DNA from: Clostridiales bacterium
GTDB lineage: Bacteria > Bacillota > Clostridia > Lachnospirales > Lachnospiraceae
Direction: 5' to 3'
Assembly (NCBI GenBank): GCA_019420275.1
Contig: JAHZHN010000007.1
Coordinates: 1 to 64,000, forward strand
DNA: 64,000 bases
In this document: positions 43,629-50,908 of the stretch, one piece after another
Layout of the letters: every line of letters begins with the position of its first letter
Position numbering within the stretch: position 1 is the first letter of the stretch
Position numbers and translations under genes: made by a program
Notes under the pieces: model-generated
Database searches by the model: none
The model's input: the letters and a program-made list of their open reading frames with translations, nothing else
What the model was told of the DNA's origin: nothing

Positions 43629-44483
43629 TTATCTTTTTTTCAATTTGTTTTGAGTCTCAACCCCCAGATATTCCTTCCGGTAGTCTTCCACATTTTCTAA
43701 CGTTTCATCATAGTTGGATGCATAATAACTTCCAATCATGCAATCTAACAGATATTTCACAGAAGTATAAAAAATACAGTCCCCCAGCTTTTGAAAATCA
43801 TGATCGTAGGGAGCCGTGACCGTCTCTTTGCAGTAAGACGACACGATAGTCTTTTTTGATTTGCTGAACAGGACAGTGAACATTCCCCGCTCATGCATAA
43901 TCTTGGCAACTTTCACCATTCTCTTGGAGGCACCGCTCCTGCTGATCATAAAGATTATGTGATCTTTTGGATCTGCATTCATGGCAAACAGAATCTGTTC
44001 ATCGACGCTTGTGTATACATTACAGATTTTTCCTGTGATAAAAAAGTAATGGGACGCATATTCTGCTAATGCTTTATTTGCATCGTAAACAATAAAATCA
44101 ATAAATTTCCTGCGGTTCATCTCTTCCAAAATCTGCTGTATCTGGGAAATCGAAAGCTTTTGCTTTGTTTCTTTTACTACATTCTGATACAGCACTTCCA
44201 TCTTATTCACCGTATGAATCAGCTGCTCGGAATCATGAATTATAAATTCTTCATAGTCCAGCTCCTTCAGATCACTTTGAATGCTGCTTTTAAACTCTGT
44301 AAATCCTTCATATCCCAGTTTTTTGTAATACCGCACCACAGTATTGGGATATGTCCCGGCCCGATTTGCCAATTCCCGAATTGTCAGATGCCTGACCTCA
44401 TCCAGATGAGAACAAATATATTTATGAAGTTCTTGTTCCGATTTTGAAAGTCTGGCAGGATTTTTTATGGCATCATCTTTCAT
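43629..44483 (-). CDS. RpiR-family transcriptional regulator
   Basis: 284 residues. N-terminal RpiR helix-turn-helix (about residues 10-80) with LTIRELANRAGTYPNTVVRY and GYEGFTEFK. The C-terminal SIS domain (about 115-250) binds a phosphosugar; IIFMISRSGASKRMV is its phosphate loop. It lies 146 nt upstream of the phospho-beta-glucosidase on the same strand and is its probable regulator. AAGGAG precedes the ATG, and a TAGACA-N17-TATCAT promoter lies 35-65 nt upstream. Confidence 0.9.
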   Translation of the reverse strand: MKDDAIKNPARLSKSEQELHKYICSHLDEVRHLTIRELANRAGTYPNTVVRYYKKLGYEGFTEFKSSIQSDLKELDYEEFIIHDSEQLIHTVNKMEVLYQNVVKETKQKLSISQIQQILEEMNRRKFIDFIVYDANKALAEYASHYFFITGKICNVYTSVDEQILFAMNADPKDHIIFMISRSGASKRMVKVAKIMHERGMFTVLFSKSKKTIVSSYCKETVTAPYDHDFQKLGDCIFYTSVKYLLDCMIGSYYASNYDETLENVEDYRKEYLGVETQNKLKKR

Positions 44484-44518
44484 CTTCTGCTCCTTTTTGG
44501 TGTTTTCCTTTCTTTCTT

Positions 44519-44547
44519 ATGATACGGAATAACCCGCCGTTTGTCTA
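44519..44547 (-). promoter_or_regulatory. Promoter of rpiR
   Basis: On the minus strand TAGACA (44547-44542), a 17-nt spacer and TATCAT (44524-44519). Confidence 0.55.
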
Positions 44548-44564
44548 CGTTCTGTTTTGCTTCA

Positions 44565-44606
44565 TTTTGTCAATTTTTAATTTTTTTTGTCAATTTTTAT
44601 GACAAA
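44565..44606. repeat. 15-bp tandem repeat upstream of rpiR
   Basis: TTTTGTCAATTTTTA occurs at 44565-44579 and again at 44585-44599, a 20-nt period. The second copy is followed by TGACAAA, which makes TTTGTCA-N6-TGACAAA. It overlaps the stop codon of the choloylglycine-hydrolase gene and lies just above the rpiR -35. It may be an operator. Confidence 0.5.
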
Positions 44607-45679
44607 CAGTTAAATTCCATGTCTTGTTCCAATGGGAATTGAAAGATTTCCTTTTTTCTGATCAAATGATTTAAGTCAATATATCTAATTTCTGGATTTT
44701 TATAGGTATTCCAGTAAAACCGGAGAGATTCGGGACACATAACTGATGTATACACTGTATAATCATATGGTATTACTTGTTTATCATATTCTGTGATATG
44801 CCCCTGGTCTGTCACTCTGACGGCTCCCAGCGGAAAGGCCGCATTTTGCAGCAGGCGGAACATGTAGGCCGCGCCGTCCGTTTCATTCCTGCCTTTCACC
44901 GCATATTTCTTCAAAAACGCCAGCCTCACAAACCTGGAGGGTGATGTAAAATCTCCAGGAAGTCCCTGAGCGCCGCTGCCAGAAAAGCACTGCTGCAGTG
45001 TCTCTTTTCCAAAGTCAGCTTCCTCATAATCCAGATTTCTTAGTCCAGCATAATTCAGCAGATTCAGGCAGTGCCATTCATAACCTGGGCTGTTCGTCAT
45101 AACTCCAATAGTATCCCGGTAAACTCGCAGTCCGCCTTCCTCCGGTTCCAAGATTGCCATCTTTCCAGTTTGGTCACAAAAAGCCCAGTGAAGCGGCGGT
45201 ACTGTTCCAAGCAGTTTCGTATTCATCAGAGTGATTTTCTCTTTCATCATCTCTGCTGCCTCTCTCACCGTCCTACACTGGGCCAGAAGATGCAGCACGA
45301 CAAACGGCGGCTGAAGTCTCCAAGTCCCTGGTTTACATTCAGACTCGTACCGGGCAAATCCTCGATAATAGAGCTGACCTCCCATCAATCCCTTCTCGTT
45401 GATTCCCTCATACAATACAGGAGCCTGCCGAAGTCCTGTAAACCCAGTTCCAACACAGGCATATTTCATTTTGCTTTTATCTGCTGATTCCAGATCCGGC
45501 CGCCACATGGCATATGAAGTCCCTCTCGGCAGATAAATTACCTGACTTCCTTCAGCAATTCTGCTGTGGTCAAAATTTCGTCCCCACAAATGCTTTCCGT
45601 CTTTCGTCTCCCATGCCATGGCACTGCACCCCGCCTCCATGTCATGTATCTGTATTTTCAAATTTTTGTGATCTTCCAT
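44597..45679 (-). CDS. Choloylglycine hydrolase-family enzyme (bile salt hydrolase/penicillin V acylase-like)
   Basis: 360 residues from the ATG at 45679, which has CAGGAGGAC upstream. Ntn-hydrolase of the CGH family. The nucleophile is Cys18 (MEAGCSAMAW), so a 17-residue propeptide must be removed; classical bile salt hydrolases have Cys at position 2. Other active-site residues fit: Arg and Asp in LWGRNFDH, Asn in VMTNSPGYEWH and Arg in SPSRFVRLAF, with the bile-salt-hydrolase-like GLPGDFTSPSRF. It cleaves an amide bond, of conjugated bile acids, penicillin V or N-acyl signals; which one is not readable. It follows the HAD gene by about 40 nt. Confidence 0.85.
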   Translation of the reverse strand: MEDHKNLKIQIHDMEAGCSAMAWETKDGKHLWGRNFDHSRIAEGSQVIYLPRGTSYAMWRPDLESADKSKMKYACVGTGFTGLRQAPVLYEGINEKGLMGGQLYYRGFARYESECKPGTWRLQPPFVVLHLLAQCRTVREAAEMMKEKITLMNTKLLGTVPPLHWAFCDQTGKMAILEPEEGGLRVYRDTIGVMTNSPGYEWHCLNLLNYAGLRNLDYEEADFGKETLQQCFSGSGAQGLPGDFTSPSRFVRLAFLKKYAVKGRNETDGAAYMFRLLQNAAFPLGAVRVTDQGHITEYDKQVIPYDYTVYTSVMCPESLRFYWNTYKNPEIRYIDLNHLIRKKEIFQFPLEQDMEFNCLS

Positions 45680-45720
45680 ATCATGTCCTCCTGGACTTAT
45701 TATATGGATTTCACCTTGAA

Positions 45721-46521
45721 TCATACATTATCTTCTTTCAGAATATCTGTGATATTCTCCAAAGTATCCACAATAATGTCTGGTTTTACATCACTTTTTT
45801 CCACATCCTCCATTGTACTTTCTCCGCTTAACACGAGAATAGATGTTACTGGACTGCCGTCGGCTACAGCAATATCTGTATACAGCCGATCTCCAACGAT
45901 TGCAATTTCTTCCGGTCTGCATCCTGTTTCTTCTATTATATAATCTAGTGTATGTTTGGATGGTTTGCCAAAAAACTCCGGAAATCTTCCTGTAGATGCT
46001 TCGATCATTTTTGCCATGGAACCACAGTCCGGTATGAAATCTCCTCCTTCGATCGGACAATTCCAGTCTGGATTAATGCCATAGTATGTACATCCGTTTC
46101 TTACATAATGACAGGCTTTTGACATTTTCTCATATGTCAGTGTTGTATCAAATCCAAGAATAACAATATCTGGATCGATTTCCGTCAGCGGCATATCATA
46201 GGCTTCAAATTCTTTCAGCAGCGATGGAGTTCCCACTACATAAAGGCTCTCACCGGGATGATGTTTTTTCAGATATTGAATCATCACATGGCTGGAAATC
46301 ATCATCTGCTCTGGACGGATCATGATCTCCATTGCTGCCAGCTTATCAATATAAGCCTGCTGACTTTTAGATGAATTATTAGTAAAAAAATAATATTTCC
46401 TTCCGGTCTTTTCCACGGTTTTTAAAAAATCTTTTGTATAATCAAATAATTCATTGCCAAGATAAATTGTCCCATCCATATCTAAAATAAAGCTTTTAAT
46501 CTGTCTAATTTTATCCTTCAT
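45721..46521 (-). CDS. HAD-IIA family phosphatase (NagD-like)
   Basis: 266 residues. HAD motif I FILDMDGTIYLG with both catalytic Asp near residue 15; motif II FFTNNSS; motif III Lys in FGKPSKHTLDYI; motif IV VGDRLYTDI. The cap domain is of the IIA (NagD) type. It removes phosphate from small sugar or glycerol phosphates; 2-phosphoglycolate and pNPP-type activities are known in the family. The gene follows araD on the same strand, after a hairpin, so it may serve the pentitol pathway or act as a general phosphatase. AAAGGAG before ATG. Confidence 0.9.
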   Translation of the reverse strand: MKDKIRQIKSFILDMDGTIYLGNELFDYTKDFLKTVEKTGRKYYFFTNNSSKSQQAYIDKLAAMEIMIRPEQMMISSHVMIQYLKKHHPGESLYVVGTPSLLKEFEAYDMPLTEIDPDIVILGFDTTLTYEKMSKACHYVRNGCTYYGINPDWNCPIEGGDFIPDCGSMAKMIEASTGRFPEFFGKPSKHTLDYIIEETGCRPEEIAIVGDRLYTDIAVADGSPVTSILVLSGESTMEDVEKSDVKPDIIVDTLENITDILKEDNV

Positions 46522-46574
46522 CCGACAGTCTCCTTTCTTCTATTTTTTCTCTTCAAAATATTCTCCATGATGAT

Positions 46575-46610
46575 GAAAAGGCTTTTGTCCGCAAGGACAA
46601 AAGCCTTTTC
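46575..46610 (-). terminator. Terminator after araD
   Basis: GAAAAGGCTTTTGTCC, loop of 4 nt, and its exact complement: a 16-bp stem. The minus-strand T run is only TTTTC, inside the stem foot, so read-through into the HAD gene is possible. Confidence 0.7.
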
Positions 46611-46663
46611 AAAAGCGTTATAACATATTTTGTAAACCAGTTTTCACTGGAATTTACCTGTGT

Positions 46664-47359
46664 TTATTTCCCCGGCTGCCCATAATATGCGTTCTCGCCG
46701 TGTTTTCGGAAAAAGTGCTTATCTTGAAGATATCCCGGCGCTCCTACAGTCTGATTTCTAAGCTGCTCGGTTCGGTATGCCATCTTTGCAACTTCTTCCA
46801 GCACAACCGCATTATGCACCGCCTGTGCCGCATCTTTTCCCCAGGTAAACGGCCCATGATTGGTACACAAAACCCCAGGCACATATTCCGGATTGATATC
46901 CGCAAAGGTTTCTATAATTACTTTTCCTGTGTTCTTTTCATAGTCTTCTTCAATCTCTTTTTCTGTCAGAGATCTGGCACATGGAATCTCACCGTAAAAA
47001 TAATCCGCGTGAGTCGTTCCATAACATGGAATGGATCTTCCAGCCTGTGCCCATGAGGTTGCCCATGGAGAATGCGTATGTACAATGCCGCCCAGAACTT
47101 CAAACGCCCGATACAGTTCCAAATGAGTCGGCGTATCAGAAGAAGGATTCATTTTGCCTTCTACTTTCTCACCCTGCAGATTCATGACCACCATATCTTC
47201 TGGCTTCAATTCTTCATACGGAACACCGCTCGGCTTGATCACAAACAACCCTTTTGTCCGGTCAATACCGCTTACGTTTCCCCACGTATAAGTGATTAAT
47301 CCTTTTGCCGGCAGTTCCATATTAGCTTCATACACCTGCTGCTTTAATTCTTCTAACAT
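46664..47359 (-). CDS. araD: L-ribulose-5-phosphate 4-epimerase (AraD-like)
   Basis: 231 residues, class II aldolase/epimerase fold. Zinc ligands: VHTHSPWATSWA near residue 95 and GTTHADYFYG with a further His in LCTNHGPFTWG near 165. Other family motifs: YTWGNVSGID and IKPSGVPYEEL. It converts L-ribulose-5-phosphate to D-xylulose-5-phosphate. Its start overlaps the AraM-like gene by 7 nt. No araA isomerase or araB kinase lies in the window, so its substrate may come from the dehydrogenase rather than from L-arabinose. TGAGGAGGTC precedes the ATG. Confidence 0.93.
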   Translation of the reverse strand: MLEELKQQVYEANMELPAKGLITYTWGNVSGIDRTKGLFVIKPSGVPYEELKPEDMVVMNLQGEKVEGKMNPSSDTPTHLELYRAFEVLGGIVHTHSPWATSWAQAGRSIPCYGTTHADYFYGEIPCARSLTEKEIEEDYEKNTGKVIIETFADINPEYVPGVLCTNHGPFTWGKDAAQAVHNAVVLEEVAKMAYRTEQLRNQTVGAPGYLQDKHFFRKHGENAYYGQPGK

Positions 47360-48645
47360 GATATGACCTCCTCATAGAAATCATAGAATTTAAGAAGTCT
47401 CATAAATGTAATTCTTGCCCTGACATACGGTGACAAATTTGCAGTTTTCGCCTGATAGCTTTCGTCAAATCCCAGATCTTCCAAAGATTTTACTCCCTGC
47501 ACTTTCTGGATCATATCAACCAATTCCTCTGCTGTCGGAATCTCGCGAATCACGGAAATGATTTCTTCATTCTTTTCTACTAATTTTGCCGGATCTACTT
47601 CATCGAGAAGATTCGGTGTATTTTCCTCCATGATGATCTCAAACATTCCTGGTTTGCTGAAATTTTCCCGAATCAGATCTTCTTCCACCGGCATGGCATC
47701 TTTTACTTTGAAGTTTCCTGCTTCCATTTTCTCTGCTGCCTTATGATAAATCTTAGAAGCAAGTACTAATCCGACGCCAACCTTTTCTCCATGATAAAAA
47801 TCGATATAATCATTGATTACTTCCATCTCCCACAAATGTGACATATGGTGTTCCGCTCCAGATGCGGGTCTTGAATTTCCTGTCATCTGCATTGCCAGGC
47901 CGGAAAGAAGCAGCCCATACATTAGATTTTCATATGCCGCTTCATCTCCTGTCGTCAAACCATCCAGGCTCTCTTTTAACCGGTCAAGAGCCTCATATTC
48001 CATACTGCAGATTTCATCACAGATATACTCTCCCGTCAGCATATGGGTGATCTTCCAGTCTGCCAGTGCTGTATATTTTCCAAGCAGATCAGAAACTCCA
48101 GATGCAGTCAGACGAAGCGGTGCTTTCTTAAAAATATCCGTATCAGCAACAACAACGACTGGTGATACAGCAGTAAAACTTTTCTTGAATCCGTGCCATG
48201 TCATTGCAGCTACTGTTGAAACGAATCCATCAACGCTTGCCGCTGTTGGTACAGAGAAAAATGGGATTTTCATTTCGTAAGCATGATATCTTGTAATATC
48301 ATGAATGGTTCCTGAGCCAACCGCAATCATCAGATCGGCTCCGCCGACTTTTTCCAGTCCTTTTTTCGCAGCCTCTACCCCATGTTCATTGGCATGAAGA
48401 TTTTCTGGATTCAGTACAATCTTTTTTAATCCCGGAATCAGTTCTTCTACTTGTTTTCCTGCGGCTTCATATGTATTTTCATCGCAGATCATCACCAGCG
48501 ACTTCTTATCTTCATACGCAGGTCTCTTTAAGATATTCGGAAGCTGCGCAATCGCCCCGCTCTCAATGATAATATCATCTACAACAATTTCGTGTTTTCT
48601 TCCACAACTGCATGGTTTTAAAAATTCATTGACATCTATTTTCAT
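47353..48645 (-). CDS. AraM/EgsA-like phosphate-polyol dehydrogenase
   Basis: 430 residues of the iron-containing (group III) dehydrogenase family, sn-glycerol-1-phosphate dehydrogenase branch. Nucleotide loop VGSGTIHDITRY near residue 108; metal ligands are Asp in LTASGVSDLLGKY, His in GAEHHMSHLWE near 270 and His in DFYHGEKVGVG near 290. The N-terminal Cys pair PCSCGRKHE is typical. In Bacillus AraM makes glycerol-1-phosphate. Between a PTS and araD, oxidation of a pentitol phosphate to L-ribulose-5-phosphate is an attractive alternative, inferred from context only. AAGGAG before ATG. Confidence 0.85.
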   Translation of the reverse strand: MKIDVNEFLKPCSCGRKHEIVVDDIIIESGAIAQLPNILKRPAYEDKKSLVMICDENTYEAAGKQVEELIPGLKKIVLNPENLHANEHGVEAAKKGLEKVGGADLMIAVGSGTIHDITRYHAYEMKIPFFSVPTAASVDGFVSTVAAMTWHGFKKSFTAVSPVVVVADTDIFKKAPLRLTASGVSDLLGKYTALADWKITHMLTGEYICDEICSMEYEALDRLKESLDGLTTGDEAAYENLMYGLLLSGLAMQMTGNSRPASGAEHHMSHLWEMEVINDYIDFYHGEKVGVGLVLASKIYHKAAEKMEAGNFKVKDAMPVEEDLIRENFSKPGMFEIIMEENTPNLLDEVDPAKLVEKNEEIISVIREIPTAEELVDMIQKVQGVKSLEDLGFDESYQAKTANLSPYVRARITFMRLLKFYDFYEEVISC

Positions 48646-48647
48646 TC

Positions 48648-50075
48648 CTATACTCCTTGCTGCTCTGTGGCTGTGTCATTCTTATCTGCCTGCCGATCCA
48701 AATATTCCACGATCTGCTGATTCTTAGTCTTAAAGATGATGAATGCAACTGCATAAACCGCAACCGCAATTCCGATAAACAATGGATTTCCGGATAAGAA
48801 GGCCAGGAAAACAAATCCAAGCATTGGTTTTCCAAGAATATTAAAACTTGTGATCATGGCAGCTCCTGCCGGGATAGCGAATCCTGCAGATCTTGCTACT
48901 TCTGTAAACAATGGTGCTGTATATGTACACATTAACAATCCAAGACTGAACCAGATAATTCCTGCTACAAGGATTTTTGACATATTTCCTTTGTACACTG
49001 CAACCAATCCCTGTACCATATATGGGATTGCCAGCAAGTCGACAACCGGAAGAACCTGGTTGCCCGGAAGAATCGTTGCGATGATAACCATGATTGGGAT
49101 CAAAATCAATCCGCTGGTCAGTGTTGCCGGTTCTCCATATCCAACGGCATCATTTACAGCAATATACCACTCTCTGTCTCCAGATTTTCCCATGAAAACT
49201 CTGGCTGCTTCTGTAATTGGAGCAAATGCCTGGGCAAACATACTTGCGATTTTCGGGAAAATCGCCATGATTGCTGATGTTGCGATAGCTGCTTCCAGCA
49301 CATCTCCCCATCCTGCTAAAGTTCCCAGTTTGTCAATGCTTCCAAGGATTCCGATCAATGCTCCGAGAATAAATCCAAGCGTCATCGGCTCTCCGATAAA
49401 TCCAAGTTTCTTTTCAATAGATTTTGGATTCAATTTTACTTTGTTTAAGCCTAATTTATTTAAAATAGGGTCAATTACGATCGCAAAAATTGCCGGTTCT
49501 ACGTTATGCATAGCGATGATCGTACAATTTGGGTAATTGTAATATTTAGACCAGCGTTTTGCTACTAATTCTGAAATCAGAAGACTGTAAAGATTCAAAA
49601 GGACCATACATGCGATTCCAAGAGCGAAGTTGTGGGTGCTGAAGATTACCATAGCTCCCCATACAATATAAGAATAGTTATTCCACAAATCAGACGGCTG
49701 GAAAATATTCGTCCATTTTACAAGGAATAAGACGGTCTGCAGCGCGATTCCAAGTCCCAGATAAATCATTCCCGCACTGGTCGCAAACGCTACGACTGAA
49801 GTTGCCTGCCATCCTACATCAAAGGTATTTAATTCAACACCTGTAATATTAGACATGACATCTGACATATTCTGCACCAATGGCGTAATAATCGGTGTAT
49901 ACGCACCAATGATCAGCGTAAAGCCTTCCAGCGATACTCCTGCATACAAACCTGATAAAAATGCTTTTGCCGGTTTTACGCGGAATATCAATGCTATAAT
50001 AAATATGATGAACGGAACTACGATGGCAGATCCAAAGTTATCAATAACAGCCTTTAATGTCTCTAATATAATCAT
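48648..50075 (-). CDS. PTS EIIC, galactitol (GatC) family
   Basis: 475 residues, about ten to twelve membrane helices. Family marks: GSAIVVPFIIFIIALIFRVK at the start, FNVDVGW-like TFDVGWQATSV near residue 85, and the conserved HNVEPAIFAI near residue 195 that lies in the substrate loop. It is the sugar-translocating subunit that passes the polyol to EIIB for phosphorylation. Only 2 nt before the AraM-like gene, so the imported phosphate ester likely feeds that dehydrogenase. GGGAGGAA precedes the ATG. Confidence 0.92.
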   Translation of the reverse strand: MIILETLKAVIDNFGSAIVVPFIIFIIALIFRVKPAKAFLSGLYAGVSLEGFTLIIGAYTPIITPLVQNMSDVMSNITGVELNTFDVGWQATSVVAFATSAGMIYLGLGIALQTVLFLVKWTNIFQPSDLWNNYSYIVWGAMVIFSTHNFALGIACMVLLNLYSLLISELVAKRWSKYYNYPNCTIIAMHNVEPAIFAIVIDPILNKLGLNKVKLNPKSIEKKLGFIGEPMTLGFILGALIGILGSIDKLGTLAGWGDVLEAAIATSAIMAIFPKIASMFAQAFAPITEAARVFMGKSGDREWYIAVNDAVGYGEPATLTSGLILIPIMVIIATILPGNQVLPVVDLLAIPYMVQGLVAVYKGNMSKILVAGIIWFSLGLLMCTYTAPLFTEVARSAGFAIPAGAAMITSFNILGKPMLGFVFLAFLSGNPLFIGIAVAVYAVAFIIFKTKNQQIVEYLDRQADKNDTATEQQGV

Positions 50076-50115
50076 ATAGCTTCCTCCCTATATTTCAGAA
50101 TACCTTCGGATTCCT

Positions 50116-50418
50116 CTACTTTCCAACAGATTTTAAAGCTTCTACTACCTGATCAAAGAACTGATCTTCTCCAATTCCTGTAATACATGCAAATGCGTTG
50201 ACTGCAGGGATTCCATAGTCTCCATCTGGAAGCGGACTTGTGTGGGTAATAATATCAAATCTTCCTGATTGAGCGAGATTCAGTGCTTCTGTTGGTCTGG
50301 CTTCAGTTGTAGACACAGAATAGTCTCTCTCTGCTAATTTTTCTTTTAATTTTGCTGCTACCATAGATGATGTTACTGTTCCTGATCCACATACGGATAA
50401 AATGTTCACTGCTTTCAT
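50116..50418 (-). CDS. PTS EIIB, galactitol (GatB) family
   Basis: 100 residues. The phospho-Cys loop LSVCGSGTVTSS is near residue 10, as in GatB/lactose-cellobiose type EIIB. It carries phosphate from EIIA to the incoming sugar in EIIC. Full-length for the family. AAGGAGG lies before the ATG. Between EIIA and EIIC in the operon. Confidence 0.93.
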   Translation of the reverse strand: MKAVNILSVCGSGTVTSSMVAAKLKEKLAERDYSVSTTEARPTEALNLAQSGRFDIITHTSPLPDGDYGIPAVNAFACITGIGEDQFFDQVVEALKSVGK

Positions 50419-50434
50419 TTGATTTCCTCCTTAT

Positions 50435-50902
50435 TTATAATTCTTCTTCCTTTTCCTTGATAATGTTTATAATTTCCTGCTTGTTTTTAGTTTCCATCAA
50501 CTGCTTCAGTACTTCCTGATCCTGCAGCACCATAAGTATTCTCTGCAGGAAAACCAAATGTTCTTTTGGATCTTTTACCGCAAGCATAAAAATCAATTTT
50601 GCATCTACATTTTCATCGTTGGTCCCCATCTGATAAAAATGCACCGGTTTCTTTAAAACACCTATTGCTGTCGCGCCCTTTATAACGTGTTCCTTATCTG
50701 TATGGGGAATTGCAATCCCTATAGTTCCCATATTGATTCCTGTAGGAAAATCATTTTCTCTTTCTGTTAATGCCTGTACGTAGCTGGATTTGCAGTATCC
50801 TTCTGATACTAAAAGCCCGCCCAACTTCTGAAAAACTTCTTCTGAACTTTCGGCTTCCAAATCCGGCACAATCAGTTTCTCATCTAAGTCTTCCCAAATC
50901 AT
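50435..50902 (-). CDS. PTS EIIA, fructose/mannitol (EIIA-2) type
   Basis: 155 residues. The phosphorylated His lies in GIAIPHTDKEHV near residue 66; FMLAVKDPKEHLVFLQ follows. Full-length EIIA of the mannitol-fructose/galactitol superfamily, accepting phosphate from HPr. It overlaps nothing and lies 6 nt after the PRD regulator. Together with the EIIB and EIIC genes it makes one complete transporter. Confidence 0.93.
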   Translation of the reverse strand: MIWEDLDEKLIVPDLEAESSEEVFQKLGGLLVSEGYCKSSYVQALTERENDFPTGINMGTIGIAIPHTDKEHVIKGATAIGVLKKPVHFYQMGTNDENVDAKLIFMLAVKDPKEHLVFLQRILMVLQDQEVLKQLMETKNKQEIINIIKEKEEEL

Positions 50903-50908
50903 AATTTT

